This document shows, in pieces, positions 17,545-26,932 of a DNA stretch of 64,000 nucleotides. The notes beneath the pieces are model-generated. The model made no database searches and was not told where the DNA came from. It worked only from the letters and a program-made list of their open reading frames with translations. The translations under genes were made by a program, and so were the position numbers. Source of the stretch: Clostridium frigoris. Lineage in GTDB: Bacteria; Bacillota; Clostridia; Clostridiales; Clostridiaceae. The stretch's first letter is position 1. Each line of letters opens with the position of its first letter. Location of the stretch: positions 62,001 through 126,000 of the forward strand of contig NZ_JAHLDV010000004.1 in NCBI RefSeq assembly GCF_018861865.1, written 5' to 3'.

Positions 17545-19668
17545 ATGAAGGATTACAAGATTAATTTACGATTAAAGAATATTTTGCAATATATATGTAT
17601 TGAAAACGATTATATTACTATTGCAAAAATAGCAAAAAATTTAGGAGTTAGTGGGAGGACAGTAAATAGAGAAATCCCAGAGGTAGAGAAATTTCTTAAA
17701 CAAAATAAAGTAAGTCTTGATAAAAAAACTGGAGTAGGTATTAAAGTAATAGGTACTCTTAAAGAAAAACAAACTATTATTAATCTGTTAAATGAAGAAA
17801 AAGATGACAAAATCTATTCGCCTAAGGAAAGAAAAAACATAATTATTAGTGAGTTGCTACAAAACCAAGAGCCTGTTAAGCTGTATAATTTTACTAAAAC
17901 TTTAAAAGTTACAGAGGCAACTATTAGCAATGATTTAGAAAAGACAGATTCATGGTTTAAAAAGCACAAATTAAATCTAATTAGAAAACAAGGACTTGGA
18001 GTATATTTAGTAGGAGAAGAAGACCATATAAGAAAAGCTATGGTTAGCTTAATTTATGAAAATACAAATGAAAGTCAGCTTTTAAACCTAATAAGGCAAA
18101 ATTTAGATAATTCAGTAGTTGTAGCAAAAGATATTGAAGTTTCTTCTAGAAATAGGCTACTTAATTTAATAAATAATGAAACAATAAAGAAAATAGAAGG
18201 TTTAATTGAGAACATTGAGAAAGAAAGAGATTATAAGTTAGTAGATAGCGCATTTGTTGGATTAATTGTTCATATTGCACTTGCTATTGAAAGGGTAAAA
18301 AAAGGAGATAAAATAACCATAGATCACGAGTTTTTAAAAGAACTTAAGACAAGCGCTGAGTATTTAATTGCATCTGATTTGTCTATTAATATATCGAAAT
18401 GCTTTGAAGTAGAAATACCAGAAGATGAAATAGGTTATATAACAATGCATATTAAAGGATCTAAAAATTATAAGGAAAAATATAAAACAGGAAATAAGAT
18501 AATAGGAAGTTTTGAACTTATAAAGTTATCCAAGGAAATTATAAAAACAGCAGAGATTGAAACAGGAAGATTCCTTGGGAATAATGAGGATTTGTTAAAT
18601 GGATTAGTAAATCATCTTGGAACAGCAATTACAAGGCTAAAGATGAAACTTGATATTAGAAATCCACTTCTAGAAGAAATTAAGACTAATTATACTGATT
18701 TAATGAGGACTAGTACTAAATGTGCAAAAGTAGTTGAAAAACATATAGGAATAAAAATGCCTGAAGCTGAAATTGCATTTATCGCCATGCATTTAGGCGC
18801 TGCAATTGAAAATAGTGAAACGTTAATTAAACCTATTTACAGGGTTGCAATTGCTTGTGCTACGGGTATGGGAACTTCAAGACTTCTTGCTATAAGAATA
18901 GAAAATGAGTATGACAATATTCAAATTGTAGATATTATATCTACAATTCACATTGAGGAAAGTTTTCTAAAAGAGAATGAAATAGATTTCATTATATCTA
19001 CAGTTAATATAGAGAAATGTTTTAAACCAGTAGTAAGAGTAAATCCATTGCTTTTTAAGGAAGATAAAGATAAAATTGCAAATCAAATAAAAAATTTTCA
19101 AAACACAAATATTAAACATTCGTATAAGAAAAATAAAAAAATTAAATTCAAAGACAAATTAATTTCATTAAATATATATAGTGAAGCAATAATACAGATA
19201 TTAGATAATTTTTTTCTTAAAGAAATTCCAGAAATGAGTAGCGTTGACGCTTTAATAATTGAGGCTAGTAAAGCAATACAGCAAGATCCAGATACGACAG
19301 AAAAAATAAGAATGGCTCTAGAGAGTAGAGAAAAAAAAGGAAATACAGTTGTAACAGGACATGAGATGATATTGCTTCATAGTAGGACGGATATCGTACA
19401 AAAATTATACTTTGGGGCGGTAAAGTTATCTAGGGGATTAGAATGTTTAAATGGCGAAGGTAAAATAGAAAACATTAAGCTTGGAATTATAATGCTTGCA
19501 CCAGAAGACTGCAGTGCACTACAAATAGAAGTTATAGGGTATGTAAGTAAAATGCTAATTGAAAGAGTTGATTTTCTCAAATATCTAAAGGCTGGAGACA
19601 GAGATTACGCATTCGATGAATTAAATGATATTCTAAAAGAATTTTATAAGCAAAAAGTAAATAATTAA
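17545..19668 (+). CDS. mtlR: MtlR-type PTS-regulated transcriptional activator
   Basis: A 707-residue PRD-containing activator. Two N-terminal HTH segments (VSGRTVNREIPEVEKFL; VTEATISNDLEKTDSWF) are followed by two PTS regulation domains whose phosphorylatable His are visible: His243 and His302 in PRD1, His357 and His416 in PRD2. An EIIB-Gat-like domain has Cys438 (ACATGMGTSRLL), and a C-terminal EIIA-like domain has His606/His612 (GHEMILLHSR). This is the domain order of Bacillus MtlR, where phosphorylation by HPr and by the EII sets activity according to substrate supply. It directly precedes the transporter by 14 bases. DNA-binding by HTH rather than an RNA-binding CAT domain makes it an activator, not a BglG-type antiterminator. 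Confidence 0.9.
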   Translation: MKDYKINLRLKNILQYICIENDYITIAKIAKNLGVSGRTVNREIPEVEKFLKQNKVSLDKKTGVGIKVIGTLKEKQTIINLLNEEKDDKIYSPKERKNIIISELLQNQEPVKLYNFTKTLKVTEATISNDLEKTDSWFKKHKLNLIRKQGLGVYLVGEEDHIRKAMVSLIYENTNESQLLNLIRQNLDNSVVVAKDIEVSSRNRLLNLINNETIKKIEGLIENIEKERDYKLVDSAFVGLIVHIALAIERVKKGDKITIDHEFLKELKTSAEYLIASDLSINISKCFEVEIPEDEIGYITMHIKGSKNYKEKYKTGNKIIGSFELIKLSKEIIKTAEIETGRFLGNNEDLLNGLVNHLGTAITRLKMKLDIRNPLLEEIKTNYTDLMRTSTKCAKVVEKHIGIKMPEAEIAFIAMHLGAAIENSETLIKPIYRVAIACATGMGTSRLLAIRIENEYDNIQIVDIISTIHIEESFLKENEIDFIISTVNIEKCFKPVVRVNPLLFKEDKDKIANQIKNFQNTNIKHSYKKNKKIKFKDKLISLNIYSEAIIQILDNFFLKEIPEMSSVDALIIEASKAIQQDPDTTEKIRMALESREKKGNTVVTGHEMILLHSRTDIVQKLYFGAVKLSRGLECLNGEGKIENIKLGIIMLAPEDCSALQIEVIGYVSKMLIERVDFLKYLKAGDRDYAFDELNDILKEFYKQKVNN
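17600..17614 (+). promoter_or_regulatory. possible cre (CcpA) site inside the start of mtlR
   Basis: TTGAAAACGATTATA fits the relaxed cre consensus WTGNAANCGNWNNCW at all but one position (T for the conserved C). A location just inside the first gene of a PTS operon is common for roadblock-type carbon catabolite repression. A match by chance in AT-rich DNA is possible. Confidence 0.35.
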
Positions 19669-19682
19669 TGGAGGTATGAGTT

Positions 19683-21596
19683 ATGGACAATACATCACAT
19701 ACAAAAAATAAAGGAAAGGTTAAAGAAAGAGTACAAGGTTTTGGTAGATTTCTAAGCGGAATGATACTTCCGAATATTGGTGCATTTATAGCATGGGGAT
19801 TAATTACAGCATTATTCATACCGGATGGGTGGCTACCAAATTCTAATTTTGCTAAATTAGTTAGTCCAATGATAACCTACCTTTTACCACTATTAATAGG
19901 TTACACTGGCGGTAAAATGGTAGGTGGGACACGCGGTGGAGTAGTTGGGGCAATCTCAACTATGGGAATTATAGTAGGATCAGATATTCCAATGTTCATG
20001 GGAGCAATGATAATGGGACCTCTTGGTGGTTATGTTATAAAGAAATTTGATAATATGATTGAAGGAAAAGTTCCAGCTGGTTTTGAAATGTTAATTAATA
20101 ATTTTTCAGCAGGGATACTTGGAGCAATGCTAGCATTAATTGCATTCTCCGGAATTGGTCCAGTAGTTTTAAGTTTAAACGGTCTCCTAAAAGATGGAGT
20201 AGAAGCAATAGTAAAAGCAGGGTTATTACCTTTAGCATCCATATTTATAGAACCAGCAAAAATATTGTTTTTAAACAATGCAATAGGTAATGGAATCTTG
20301 GTTCCAATAGGTGCACAAGAAGCTAAAGCAATCGGAAAATCAGTATTTTTCTTATTAGAATCAAATCCAGGACCTGGACTTGGAGTACTACTCGCTTATT
20401 GGGTGTTTGCAAAAGGTGCCGTTAAAGAATCAGCACCTAGTGCAATAATAATCCATTTTATAGGTGGAATACATGAAATTTATTTTCCTTACGTTTTGAT
20501 GAATCCTTTGCTTGTAATAGCAGTAATTTGTGGTGGTGCAAGTGGAATATTCACATTCCAGATTTTTGGCGCTGGATTAATTGCAGCAGCCTCTCCAGGA
20601 AGCATAATTGCAGTACTTGCAATGACACCTAAAGGTGGATATTTTGCGGTAGTAGCAGGAGTGTTAGTAGCTGCTGCGGTATCATTTGTAGTATCAGCTG
20701 TAATAATAAAAAGTACTAATAAAAAAACAGATGGCAATGAATTAGAAGAAGCAAAATTAAAATCTAGTGAACTAAAATTAAAGAAAAAAGATGAAATAAG
20801 TGAGACAAGTGGAGTAACAGCCAAAACTTTTAATAAAGTAATATTTGCTTGTGATGCAGGTATGGGTTCAAGTGCAATGGGAGCAACTACATTAAGAACT
20901 AAATTTAAAAAGGCAGGATATAATATTGAAGTAGTAAATTGTGCAATTGAAGCCATCCCAAAGGATGCTCAGATTGTTATAACTCATGAAACACTAACTG
21001 CAAGAGCAAAGAATGTAGCTCCAAATGCTGAGCATATATCGGTTAAAGATTTCCTTAATAACCCGGCTTTTGAGATTCTTTCAGCAAGATTAAAACCAAT
21101 TGATAATACTAATAATAAAGTTAATATTGAACCTAAAAATGTTGTAAAGAATGAAAGTAAAATTCTTGAAAAGAAAAATATAAAATTGGGACTTGAAAGT
21201 ACAGATAAGTATACAGCAATTAAAATGGCAGGTAGATTATTGTATGAGGGTGGATATGTAGAAGAAGAATATATCGATGCTATGGTTCAAAGAGAAGATG
21301 ATCTCTCCACATATATCGGTAAAGGTATAGCAATTCCTCATGGAGTTGGTGAATCTAAGAAAAATATTAAAAAAACAGGAATGGTAGTACTTCAATTTCC
21401 AAATGGAGTTAAGTTTGATGAAGAAATAGCATACCTCGTAATTGGTATTGCTGGAGTTGGAGATGAACATTTACAAATACTTTCTAATATTGCAATTGCA
21501 ATTGAAGGAGAAGATGAAAGTATTACTGATAAGCTAAAAAATACGCAAGATGTCCAGTACATCTATGATTTATTTACAATAAAATTAGAAGATTAA
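19683..21596 (+). CDS. mtlA: PTS mannitol-type transporter, fused EIICBA
   Basis: A 637-residue transporter that imports and phosphorylates a hexitol, most likely mannitol to mannitol 1-phosphate. EIIC (about 15-350) has the membrane segments and the family sequences LPNIGAFIAWGLITALF and PIGAQEAKAIGKS. EIIB (about 380-470) has phosphocysteine Cys390 (FACDAGMGSSAMGA). EIIA (about 495-635) has phosphohistidine His553 (GIAIPHGVGES). Domain order and length match full-length E. coli MtlA, so no separate EIIA gene is needed. It has ribosome site GGAGGT and lies 14 bases after mtlR. Mannitol is the family's usual substrate, but the atypical downstream enzymes leave another hexitol possible. Confidence 0.9.
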   Translation: MDNTSHTKNKGKVKERVQGFGRFLSGMILPNIGAFIAWGLITALFIPDGWLPNSNFAKLVSPMITYLLPLLIGYTGGKMVGGTRGGVVGAISTMGIIVGSDIPMFMGAMIMGPLGGYVIKKFDNMIEGKVPAGFEMLINNFSAGILGAMLALIAFSGIGPVVLSLNGLLKDGVEAIVKAGLLPLASIFIEPAKILFLNNAIGNGILVPIGAQEAKAIGKSVFFLLESNPGPGLGVLLAYWVFAKGAVKESAPSAIIIHFIGGIHEIYFPYVLMNPLLVIAVICGGASGIFTFQIFGAGLIAAASPGSIIAVLAMTPKGGYFAVVAGVLVAAAVSFVVSAVIIKSTNKKTDGNELEEAKLKSSELKLKKKDEISETSGVTAKTFNKVIFACDAGMGSSAMGATTLRTKFKKAGYNIEVVNCAIEAIPKDAQIVITHETLTARAKNVAPNAEHISVKDFLNNPAFEILSARLKPIDNTNNKVNIEPKNVVKNESKILEKKNIKLGLESTDKYTAIKMAGRLLYEGGYVEEEYIDAMVQREDDLSTYIGKGIAIPHGVGESKKNIKKTGMVVLQFPNGVKFDEEIAYLVIGIAGVGDEHLQILSNIAIAIEGEDESITDKLKNTQDVQYIYDLFTIKLED

Positions 21597-21631
21597 ATTA
21601 TTAAAATATGTTAAATATAAGAGGTGAAGAT

Positions 21632-22561
21632 ATGATTACAACTATAACAATAAATCCAGCAGTTGATAAGACTATTGAAATAAATAATTTCACTTTAGGA
21701 AATGTTAATAGGGTTGCATCTGTTAGGTTGGATGCTGGGGGAAAAGGAATTAATGTATCAAAAGTAATAAAAAATTTGGGCGGTGAAAGTCGTGCAATGG
21801 GAATTCTCTCTGGTACCTCAGGAAAATTTATAAAGGATTACTTAGAAAAAATAAATATTTTAAATGACTTTGTTTTTACAAAAGGCGAAACTAGAACAAA
21901 TATAAAAGTTGTTGACATGCTTAATCATACTAATACTGATATAAATGAGTCAGGTCCAGAGGCAAGTTTAAGGGATTTGGATGATGTATGTGATAAAGTC
22001 TTTAATAATATAAATAGTGATGATATTATCATTTTATCTGGAAGTGTGCCTAGTAACGTAGACAAGAGAATTTATGGTAATTGGATTACTAAGGCAAAAG
22101 AAAAAGGAGTAAAAACAATATTAGATGCTGACGGTGAAATGCTTAAGGCAGGTATTTTATCAGGACCTTACCTTGTAAAACCAAATATTGATGAGCTTTG
22201 CGCTATGTTTAACAAAAAAATAGAAGGTGTTGGCGAAACCGCTAAAATAGCGAAAGGTTTGCTAGAATATGGAATCGTCATAGTAGCAGTATCACTCGGA
22301 AGCGAAGGAGCAGTTTTTATAACTAAGGAATGCACGATATATGCACACGGTCTTAAGGTAGATGTAAAAAGTACAGTAGGAGCAGGAGACGCAATGGTTG
22401 CAGCACTCGCATATTCACTCGAGAAGGGTCTTAGCTTTGAAGATACAGTGAAGTTATCTGTTGCAACAGGAGCTGCGAATGTAATGACAGAAGGCACAAA
22501 GGCAAGTGATATTAAAACAATTATTGAACTCGAAAAACAAGTAGTATTTGAATACTTATAA
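21632..22561 (+). CDS. fruK: PfkB-family sugar kinase, 1-phosphofructokinase type
   Basis: A 309-residue ribokinase-fold kinase. It carries the GGKGINVSK substrate-binding motif, the 1-phosphofructokinase/tagatose-6-phosphate kinase-type N-terminus ITINPAVDKTIE, and the catalytic ATP-site motif TVGAGDAMVAA with the base Asp. FruK makes fructose 1,6-bisphosphate from fructose 1-phosphate; LacC-type members use tagatose 6-phosphate. The ATG at 21632 is chosen for its GAGGTGA ribosome site; an in-frame ATG at 21608 has none. It lies between the transporter and a sorbose-1-phosphate-reductase-like enzyme, so its substrate is probably the ketose phosphate that enzyme makes. Confidence 0.82.
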   Translation: MITTITINPAVDKTIEINNFTLGNVNRVASVRLDAGGKGINVSKVIKNLGGESRAMGILSGTSGKFIKDYLEKINILNDFVFTKGETRTNIKVVDMLNHTNTDINESGPEASLRDLDDVCDKVFNNINSDDIIILSGSVPSNVDKRIYGNWITKAKEKGVKTILDADGEMLKAGILSGPYLVKPNIDELCAMFNKKIEGVGETAKIAKGLLEYGIVIVAVSLGSEGAVFITKECTIYAHGLKVDVKSTVGAGDAMVAALAYSLEKGLSFEDTVKLSVATGAANVMTEGTKASDIKTIIELEKQVVFEYL

Positions 22562-22585
22562 TAAATAAAAAAGGTGGTAATATAT

Positions 22586-23848
22586 ATGAAAACAAGAGCA
22601 GTAAGATTATACGGAAAAAAAGATTTGAGAATGGAAGAATTTGAACTTCCTGAAATAAAAGAAGACGAAATACTAGTAAAAGTAGTATCAGACAGTATAT
22701 GTATGTCTACTTATAAAGCAGCAATACTCGGAAGTGATCATAAGAGAGTGCCTAGTGATGTAGCAGTTAATCCAGTAATTGTAGGACATGAAATGGCAGG
22801 AGATATAGTACAGGTAGGTTCAAAATGGAAAAATGACTTTAAGCCAGGAAATAAATTTTCTATGCAACCGGCATTAAACTATAAAGGAAGTATGGATTCA
22901 CCTGGATATTCTTATAAATATTGTGGTGGAGACGCGACTTATATAATAGTTCCACAAGAAGTAATGGAACTTGGTTGCTTATTAAACTATGAAGGTAAAG
23001 CATATTATGAGGCATCACTTGCTGAACCAATGTCTTGCATTATTGGAGGTTTTCATGCAAGTTTTCATACTGTGATGGGTAGTTATGAGCATAAAATGGG
23101 AATTGTTGAAGGCGGAAAGCTTGCGATGCTAGCAGCTGCTGGTCCTATGGGTCTAGGTGCAATTGATTATGCTATGCACTGTGATAGAAAGCCATCTTTA
23201 ATTGTAGTAACAGATATAGAACAAGGTAGATTAGATAGAGCAAGTGCAATATTTACGAGTGATGATGCAAAAAAAGTTGGAATAGAATTAATATTTGTTA
23301 ATACAAAAGATATAGAAGATGTTCCGGCTTATTTAAGAGACTTAACAGGTGGAACAGGTTTCGATGATGTATTTGTATATTCTCCAGTTAAACCAGTTGT
23401 AGAGCAAGGAGATGAGATATTAGGTAGAGATGGTTGCTTAAACTTCTTTGCAGGCCCTACAGACACTAAATTCTCAGCTACTTTTAATTTCTATAACGTT
23501 CATTATCAATCAACTCATACTATTGGAACTACTGGCGGAAATACAAATGATATGATTGAGTCATTAAGAATGACAGAAAAGAATATTATAAATCCAGCAG
23601 TTATGGTTACTCATATTGGAGGACTTGATAGTGCAGCTGATGCAACACTTAAATTAACAGAAGTGCCAGCAGGTAAAAAATTAATATATACAAATATATT
23701 TATGGATATTACAGCAATAGATGAATTTGAAGAAAAAGGTAAAAAAGATCCACGTTTTAAAAAATTAGCAGAAATTACTAAAAATAATAAGGGTCTTTGG
23801 TGTGAAGCGGCAGAAGCATACTTACTTAAAAATTGGGAAGTAAAATAA
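22586..23848 (+). CDS. zinc-binding dehydrogenase, L-sorbose-1-phosphate reductase (SorE) type
   Basis: A 420-residue medium-chain dehydrogenase. The catalytic-zinc lobe shows the Cys in SDSICMSTYKAAI and the GHEMAGDIV motif, and the nucleotide site is AAAGPMGLGAIDYA. The overall sequence fits the SorE-like branch, which interconverts a hexitol 6-phosphate and a ketose 1-phosphate by acting on the carbon next to the phosphomethyl group. It is not a mannitol-1-phosphate 5-dehydrogenase (MtlD), which belongs to a different family. The ATG at 22586 follows AAGGTGG by eight bases. It is the last gene of the hexitol operon, before a strong terminator. Substrate is inferred, not shown. Confidence 0.75.
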   Translation: MKTRAVRLYGKKDLRMEEFELPEIKEDEILVKVVSDSICMSTYKAAILGSDHKRVPSDVAVNPVIVGHEMAGDIVQVGSKWKNDFKPGNKFSMQPALNYKGSMDSPGYSYKYCGGDATYIIVPQEVMELGCLLNYEGKAYYEASLAEPMSCIIGGFHASFHTVMGSYEHKMGIVEGGKLAMLAAAGPMGLGAIDYAMHCDRKPSLIVVTDIEQGRLDRASAIFTSDDAKKVGIELIFVNTKDIEDVPAYLRDLTGGTGFDDVFVYSPVKPVVEQGDEILGRDGCLNFFAGPTDTKFSATFNFYNVHYQSTHTIGTTGGNTNDMIESLRMTEKNIINPAVMVTHIGGLDSAADATLKLTEVPAGKKLIYTNIFMDITAIDEFEEKGKKDPRFKKLAEITKNNKGLWCEAAEAYLLKNWEVK

Positions 23849-23864
23849 AACAATAAAAAATTTA

Positions 23865-23911
23865 AACATAAAGAAAGATACAGGATTAATTCCTGTATCT
23901 TTCTTTATGTT
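23865..23911 (+). terminator. terminator of the hexitol operon
   Basis: A 21-bp perfect stem (23865-23885 with 23891-23911) and five-base loop, then TTATTATATT. Confidence 0.9.
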
Positions 23912-23924
23912 TTATTATATTAAA

Positions 23925-23962
23925 CAAATACCATCTATTAGAATTATAATAGATGGTATTTG
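23925..23962 (-). terminator. terminator after transketolase
   Basis: A 16-bp perfect stem (23925-23940 with 23947-23962), loop GAATTA. It lies just past the transketolase stop and reads on the minus strand into a T/A-rich stretch; the U-run is weak. Confidence 0.75.
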
Positions 23963-23987
23963 TAATAAAAATTATTATTTTATTTAA

Positions 23988-25979
23988 TTATTTACCGAGT
24001 AGTTTTAGTGCCTTACTAACAACATTTTCTGTTGTAAATCCAAATTCTTTATATAAAACTTCAGCTTTACCTGAAGCTCCAAATCTATCAATTGAGATAA
24101 CATCGCCGTCCAGTCCTACATATTTGTACCAACCGAATGAAGCAGCGGCTTCAATAGCAAGTCTTGTTCTAACAGACGATGGCAATATCGATTCTTTATA
24201 TTCTTTTGTTTGGGCATCAAATAAATCTAGGCAAGGCATACTTACAACTCTTGCTTTAATACCTTTTTCATTTAATAACTTAGCACCTTCGTAAATAAAT
24301 TCTACTTCAGATCCAGAAGCCATTAAAATTATATCAGGATTTTGACCAGGTGTTTCATAGGTTTTTAAAACATATGCACCCTTTAAAGCTTCAATTGATG
24401 TTTCATCATATAAAGGTAGGTTCTGCCTTGTTAGTATTAGAGCAGTAGGTGTTGTATTTGAAGTCATTGCTGCATACCAACCAACAGCTGTTTCTTTAGA
24501 ATCAGCTGGTCTAAACACATTAAAGTTTGGTAGAGCCCTTAAAGCTGCAAGTTGCTCTATTGGTTCATGTGTTGGACCGTCCTCACCAACAGCGATACTA
24601 TCATGAGTTAAAACGTAAGTTACTGGGAGACCCATAAGAGCAGACAATCTCATTGCGCCCTTCATATAATCACTAAATACAAAGAAAGTAGAAACAAAAG
24701 GTTTAAGACCTCCATGAACATATATACCATTTGCAATGGCTGCCATTGCATGTTCACGTACTCCAAAGTGAAGGTTAGAACCATTTCTATTGTCTCTTGA
24801 GAAATCACCCATATCCTTCATATATGTTTTATTAGAAGGAGCAAGATCTGCAGATCCACCTATAAAGTTTGGTATATATTTTGCTAATGTATTTATTATA
24901 GAACCAGAAGAATTTCTTGTTGCTGCTTTACCTTCAAATTTCCATAATTCTTCAACTTTTAGTAAATCAACGCAGAGATCACCACTCTGCCATGCTTCAT
25001 ATTCTTTAGCAAGTTTAGGATTTTCTTTGCTATACTCAGCATAAAGTGTGTTCCAAGTTTCTTCCTTTTTGTTAAGTTCTGATTTTACAATTTCCATATG
25101 CTTAGTTACTTCATCTGGAACGGTAAATGGAGCAAGATTCCATCCCATACATTTTTTCATTTCAATTATATTATCTTCACCAAGGGGTTCACCATGTGCT
25201 GATGCTAAACCTTGTTTTTTAGCACAGCCAAATCCGATAATAGTCTTAATTTTAATAAAGGTAGGTTTATTTAACTCAAGTTTTGCAGTTTCAATGGCTT
25301 TGCCTATTGAATCCATATCATTGCCATCTTCTACGTTTATTACCTGCCATCCATAAGCCTCAAACCTTTTGCCTACATCTTCTGTGAATGCAATGTCTGT
25401 AGAGCCTTCTATAGATATACTATTTGAATCATACATTAAAATAAGTTTAGATAAACCTAGAGTACCTGCGAGAGAAGCTGCTTCTCCAGAAATACCTTCC
25501 ATATTATCTCCATCACCACAAATAGCATATGTATAATGATCTACAATAGAATGTTTTTTCGTATTGAATTTTGCTGCAAGATGACTCTCAGCTATTGCCA
25601 TACCTACTGCATTAGCAATTCCCTGTCCGAGTGGACCTGTGGTAACTTCAACTCCATTTGTATGACCATATTCTGGGTGACCAGGTGTTAAACTTCCAAA
25701 TTGCCTAAAATTCTTTAAATCTTCAATAGTTAGACCATAGCCAAAAATATTAAGAAGTGAATATTCAAGCATTGATCCATGACCTGCAGATAGTACAAAT
25801 CTATCTCTATCCTGCCATTTTGAATTGCTAGGATTATGTTTCATATGGTTTGCCCATAATGTATATGCCATTGGTGCAACTCCAAGTGGAAGACCTGGAT
25901 GTCCTGAATTTGCTTTTTGTATTGCCTCAGCTGATAATACTCTTATAGTATCTACTGTTAGTTGGTCAATTTTATTCAA
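23988..25979 (-). CDS. tkt: transketolase
   Basis: A thiamine-diphosphate enzyme of the non-oxidative pentose phosphate pathway that moves two-carbon units between ketoses and aldoses. It has 663 residues, the full length for TktA-type proteins. The N-terminal PP domain has ANSGHPGLPLG and the metal/ThDP motif CGDGDNMEGISGEAASLAG. The Pyr domain has FGVREHAMAAIANG with the cofactor-activating Glu, and THDSIAVGEDGPTHEPIEQL. The C-terminal domain is complete. The ribosome site AAGGAGGCA lies before the ATG. It converges on the hexitol operon but is a separate transcript. Confidence 0.96.
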   Translation of the reverse strand: MNKIDQLTVDTIRVLSAEAIQKANSGHPGLPLGVAPMAYTLWANHMKHNPSNSKWQDRDRFVLSAGHGSMLEYSLLNIFGYGLTIEDLKNFRQFGSLTPGHPEYGHTNGVEVTTGPLGQGIANAVGMAIAESHLAAKFNTKKHSIVDHYTYAICGDGDNMEGISGEAASLAGTLGLSKLILMYDSNSISIEGSTDIAFTEDVGKRFEAYGWQVINVEDGNDMDSIGKAIETAKLELNKPTFIKIKTIIGFGCAKKQGLASAHGEPLGEDNIIEMKKCMGWNLAPFTVPDEVTKHMEIVKSELNKKEETWNTLYAEYSKENPKLAKEYEAWQSGDLCVDLLKVEELWKFEGKAATRNSSGSIINTLAKYIPNFIGGSADLAPSNKTYMKDMGDFSRDNRNGSNLHFGVREHAMAAIANGIYVHGGLKPFVSTFFVFSDYMKGAMRLSALMGLPVTYVLTHDSIAVGEDGPTHEPIEQLAALRALPNFNVFRPADSKETAVGWYAAMTSNTTPTALILTRQNLPLYDETSIEALKGAYVLKTYETPGQNPDIILMASGSEVEFIYEGAKLLNEKGIKARVVSMPCLDLFDAQTKEYKESILPSSVRTRLAIEAAASFGWYKYVGLDGDVISIDRFGASGKAEVLYKEFGFTTENVVSKALKLLGK

Positions 25980-26092
25980 TGTAAATGCCTCCTTATGGTT
26001 TTTAATTTTTATAATTATCTTATCCTATACATTTTATCACAAACAAAAATATATAAGAAGCAAACTTGACTAAATTAGCAGTATTATAAATA

Positions 26093-26138
26093 TATAAGGG
26101 GCAGTTCATTACTAAATAGTAATGAACTGCCCCTTATA
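26093..26138. repeat. 46-base near-perfect palindrome
   Basis: Arms of 22 bases (26093-26114 and 26117-26138) pair perfectly around AA. It lies between the DUF624 gene stop and the tkt start. Neither strand has a clear T-run after it, so it is a weak terminator candidate. The arms share AGGGGCRGTT with the palindrome at 55435-55478. Confidence 0.75.
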
Positions 26139-26150
26139 CTGTAAAAAAAC

Positions 26151-26867
26151 TTATAACTGAACTTTATCAGTATCTTGTTTTATTTTATTTTCAATTTCTA
26201 ATAATATATTTTTTTGATAGTACATTACTAAATAACAAACAATACATGGTATGAATATCAATATAAAGGTTGTGACTTTAAAAAATATAAAACCTATAAT
26301 TAAAAAACTTGAAAGGCATAAAAGTGTAATATTGAATTTCCGAATGGTAAAGTACATAGCTGTTTTAAGAACATCTTTCCACCCTAAATAAAATCTCGAA
26401 ATTATTGGGAAGATATACAGATTTATCGAAAAAACAAAAACTATTATGACAAAAGTAGAAACAGTTAACACTTTCGGATAAGCACTTGTAATAAAATATT
26501 TAATATCAATTGATAGTATACATATAATCATTATTTCTAAGGCACCAAAAAATAAAGATTGAGTAAAGTTGGTTTTATAAGCTTTAAAATAATCTTTTGT
26601 AATGCTTACATCTTTTTCTCGTATAATTTTGCCCATTACACTAAATAGAGCTGTTGCTGCAGGTGCTATAGGAATACAACATAAAACCAGAATAGAAGTA
26701 AATCCTTGTGGAATTTTATTCGTTCCATTAGAAAAAAGTATAATTAACATAAGAACTAGTGGAATATTAAGAAGCAGAAAGTATAAATTACCGAGGAGGA
26801 ACCAAAATATATAATTAGTTATTGTGTATAAAGGTCCCTCACCAAATTCTTTTCTTGATTTAGCCAT
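26151..26867 (-). CDS. DUF624 (YesL-like) membrane protein
   Basis: A 238-residue integral membrane protein with about five to six hydrophobic segments and the DUF624 opening pattern (GPLYTITNYIFWFLLGNLYF). YesL-like proteins often sit in carbohydrate-uptake loci, though the function is unknown. The ATG at 26867 follows GGAGGT by five bases; an upstream in-frame start at 26885 lies within that leader. It is the last of three minus-strand membrane-protein genes, 65 bases after the previous one. Confidence 0.78.
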   Translation of the reverse strand: MAKSRKEFGEGPLYTITNYIFWFLLGNLYFLLLNIPLVLMLIILFSNGTNKIPQGFTSILVLCCIPIAPAATALFSVMGKIIREKDVSITKDYFKAYKTNFTQSLFFGALEIMIICILSIDIKYFITSAYPKVLTVSTFVIIVFVFSINLYIFPIISRFYLGWKDVLKTAMYFTIRKFNITLLCLSSFLIIGFIFFKVTTFILIFIPCIVCYLVMYYQKNILLEIENKIKQDTDKVQL

Positions 26868-26932
26868 TTTTACCTCCAACTGCATTTATAAAATGCGTTT
26901 ATGTAAAATATTATAATAATAAAAATGCATAT

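Noticed and set aside
20489-20956. Antisense open frame of 155 codons opposite mtlA
   Set aside because: Lies entirely opposite a strongly supported gene, has no ribosome site and gives a low-complexity sequence.
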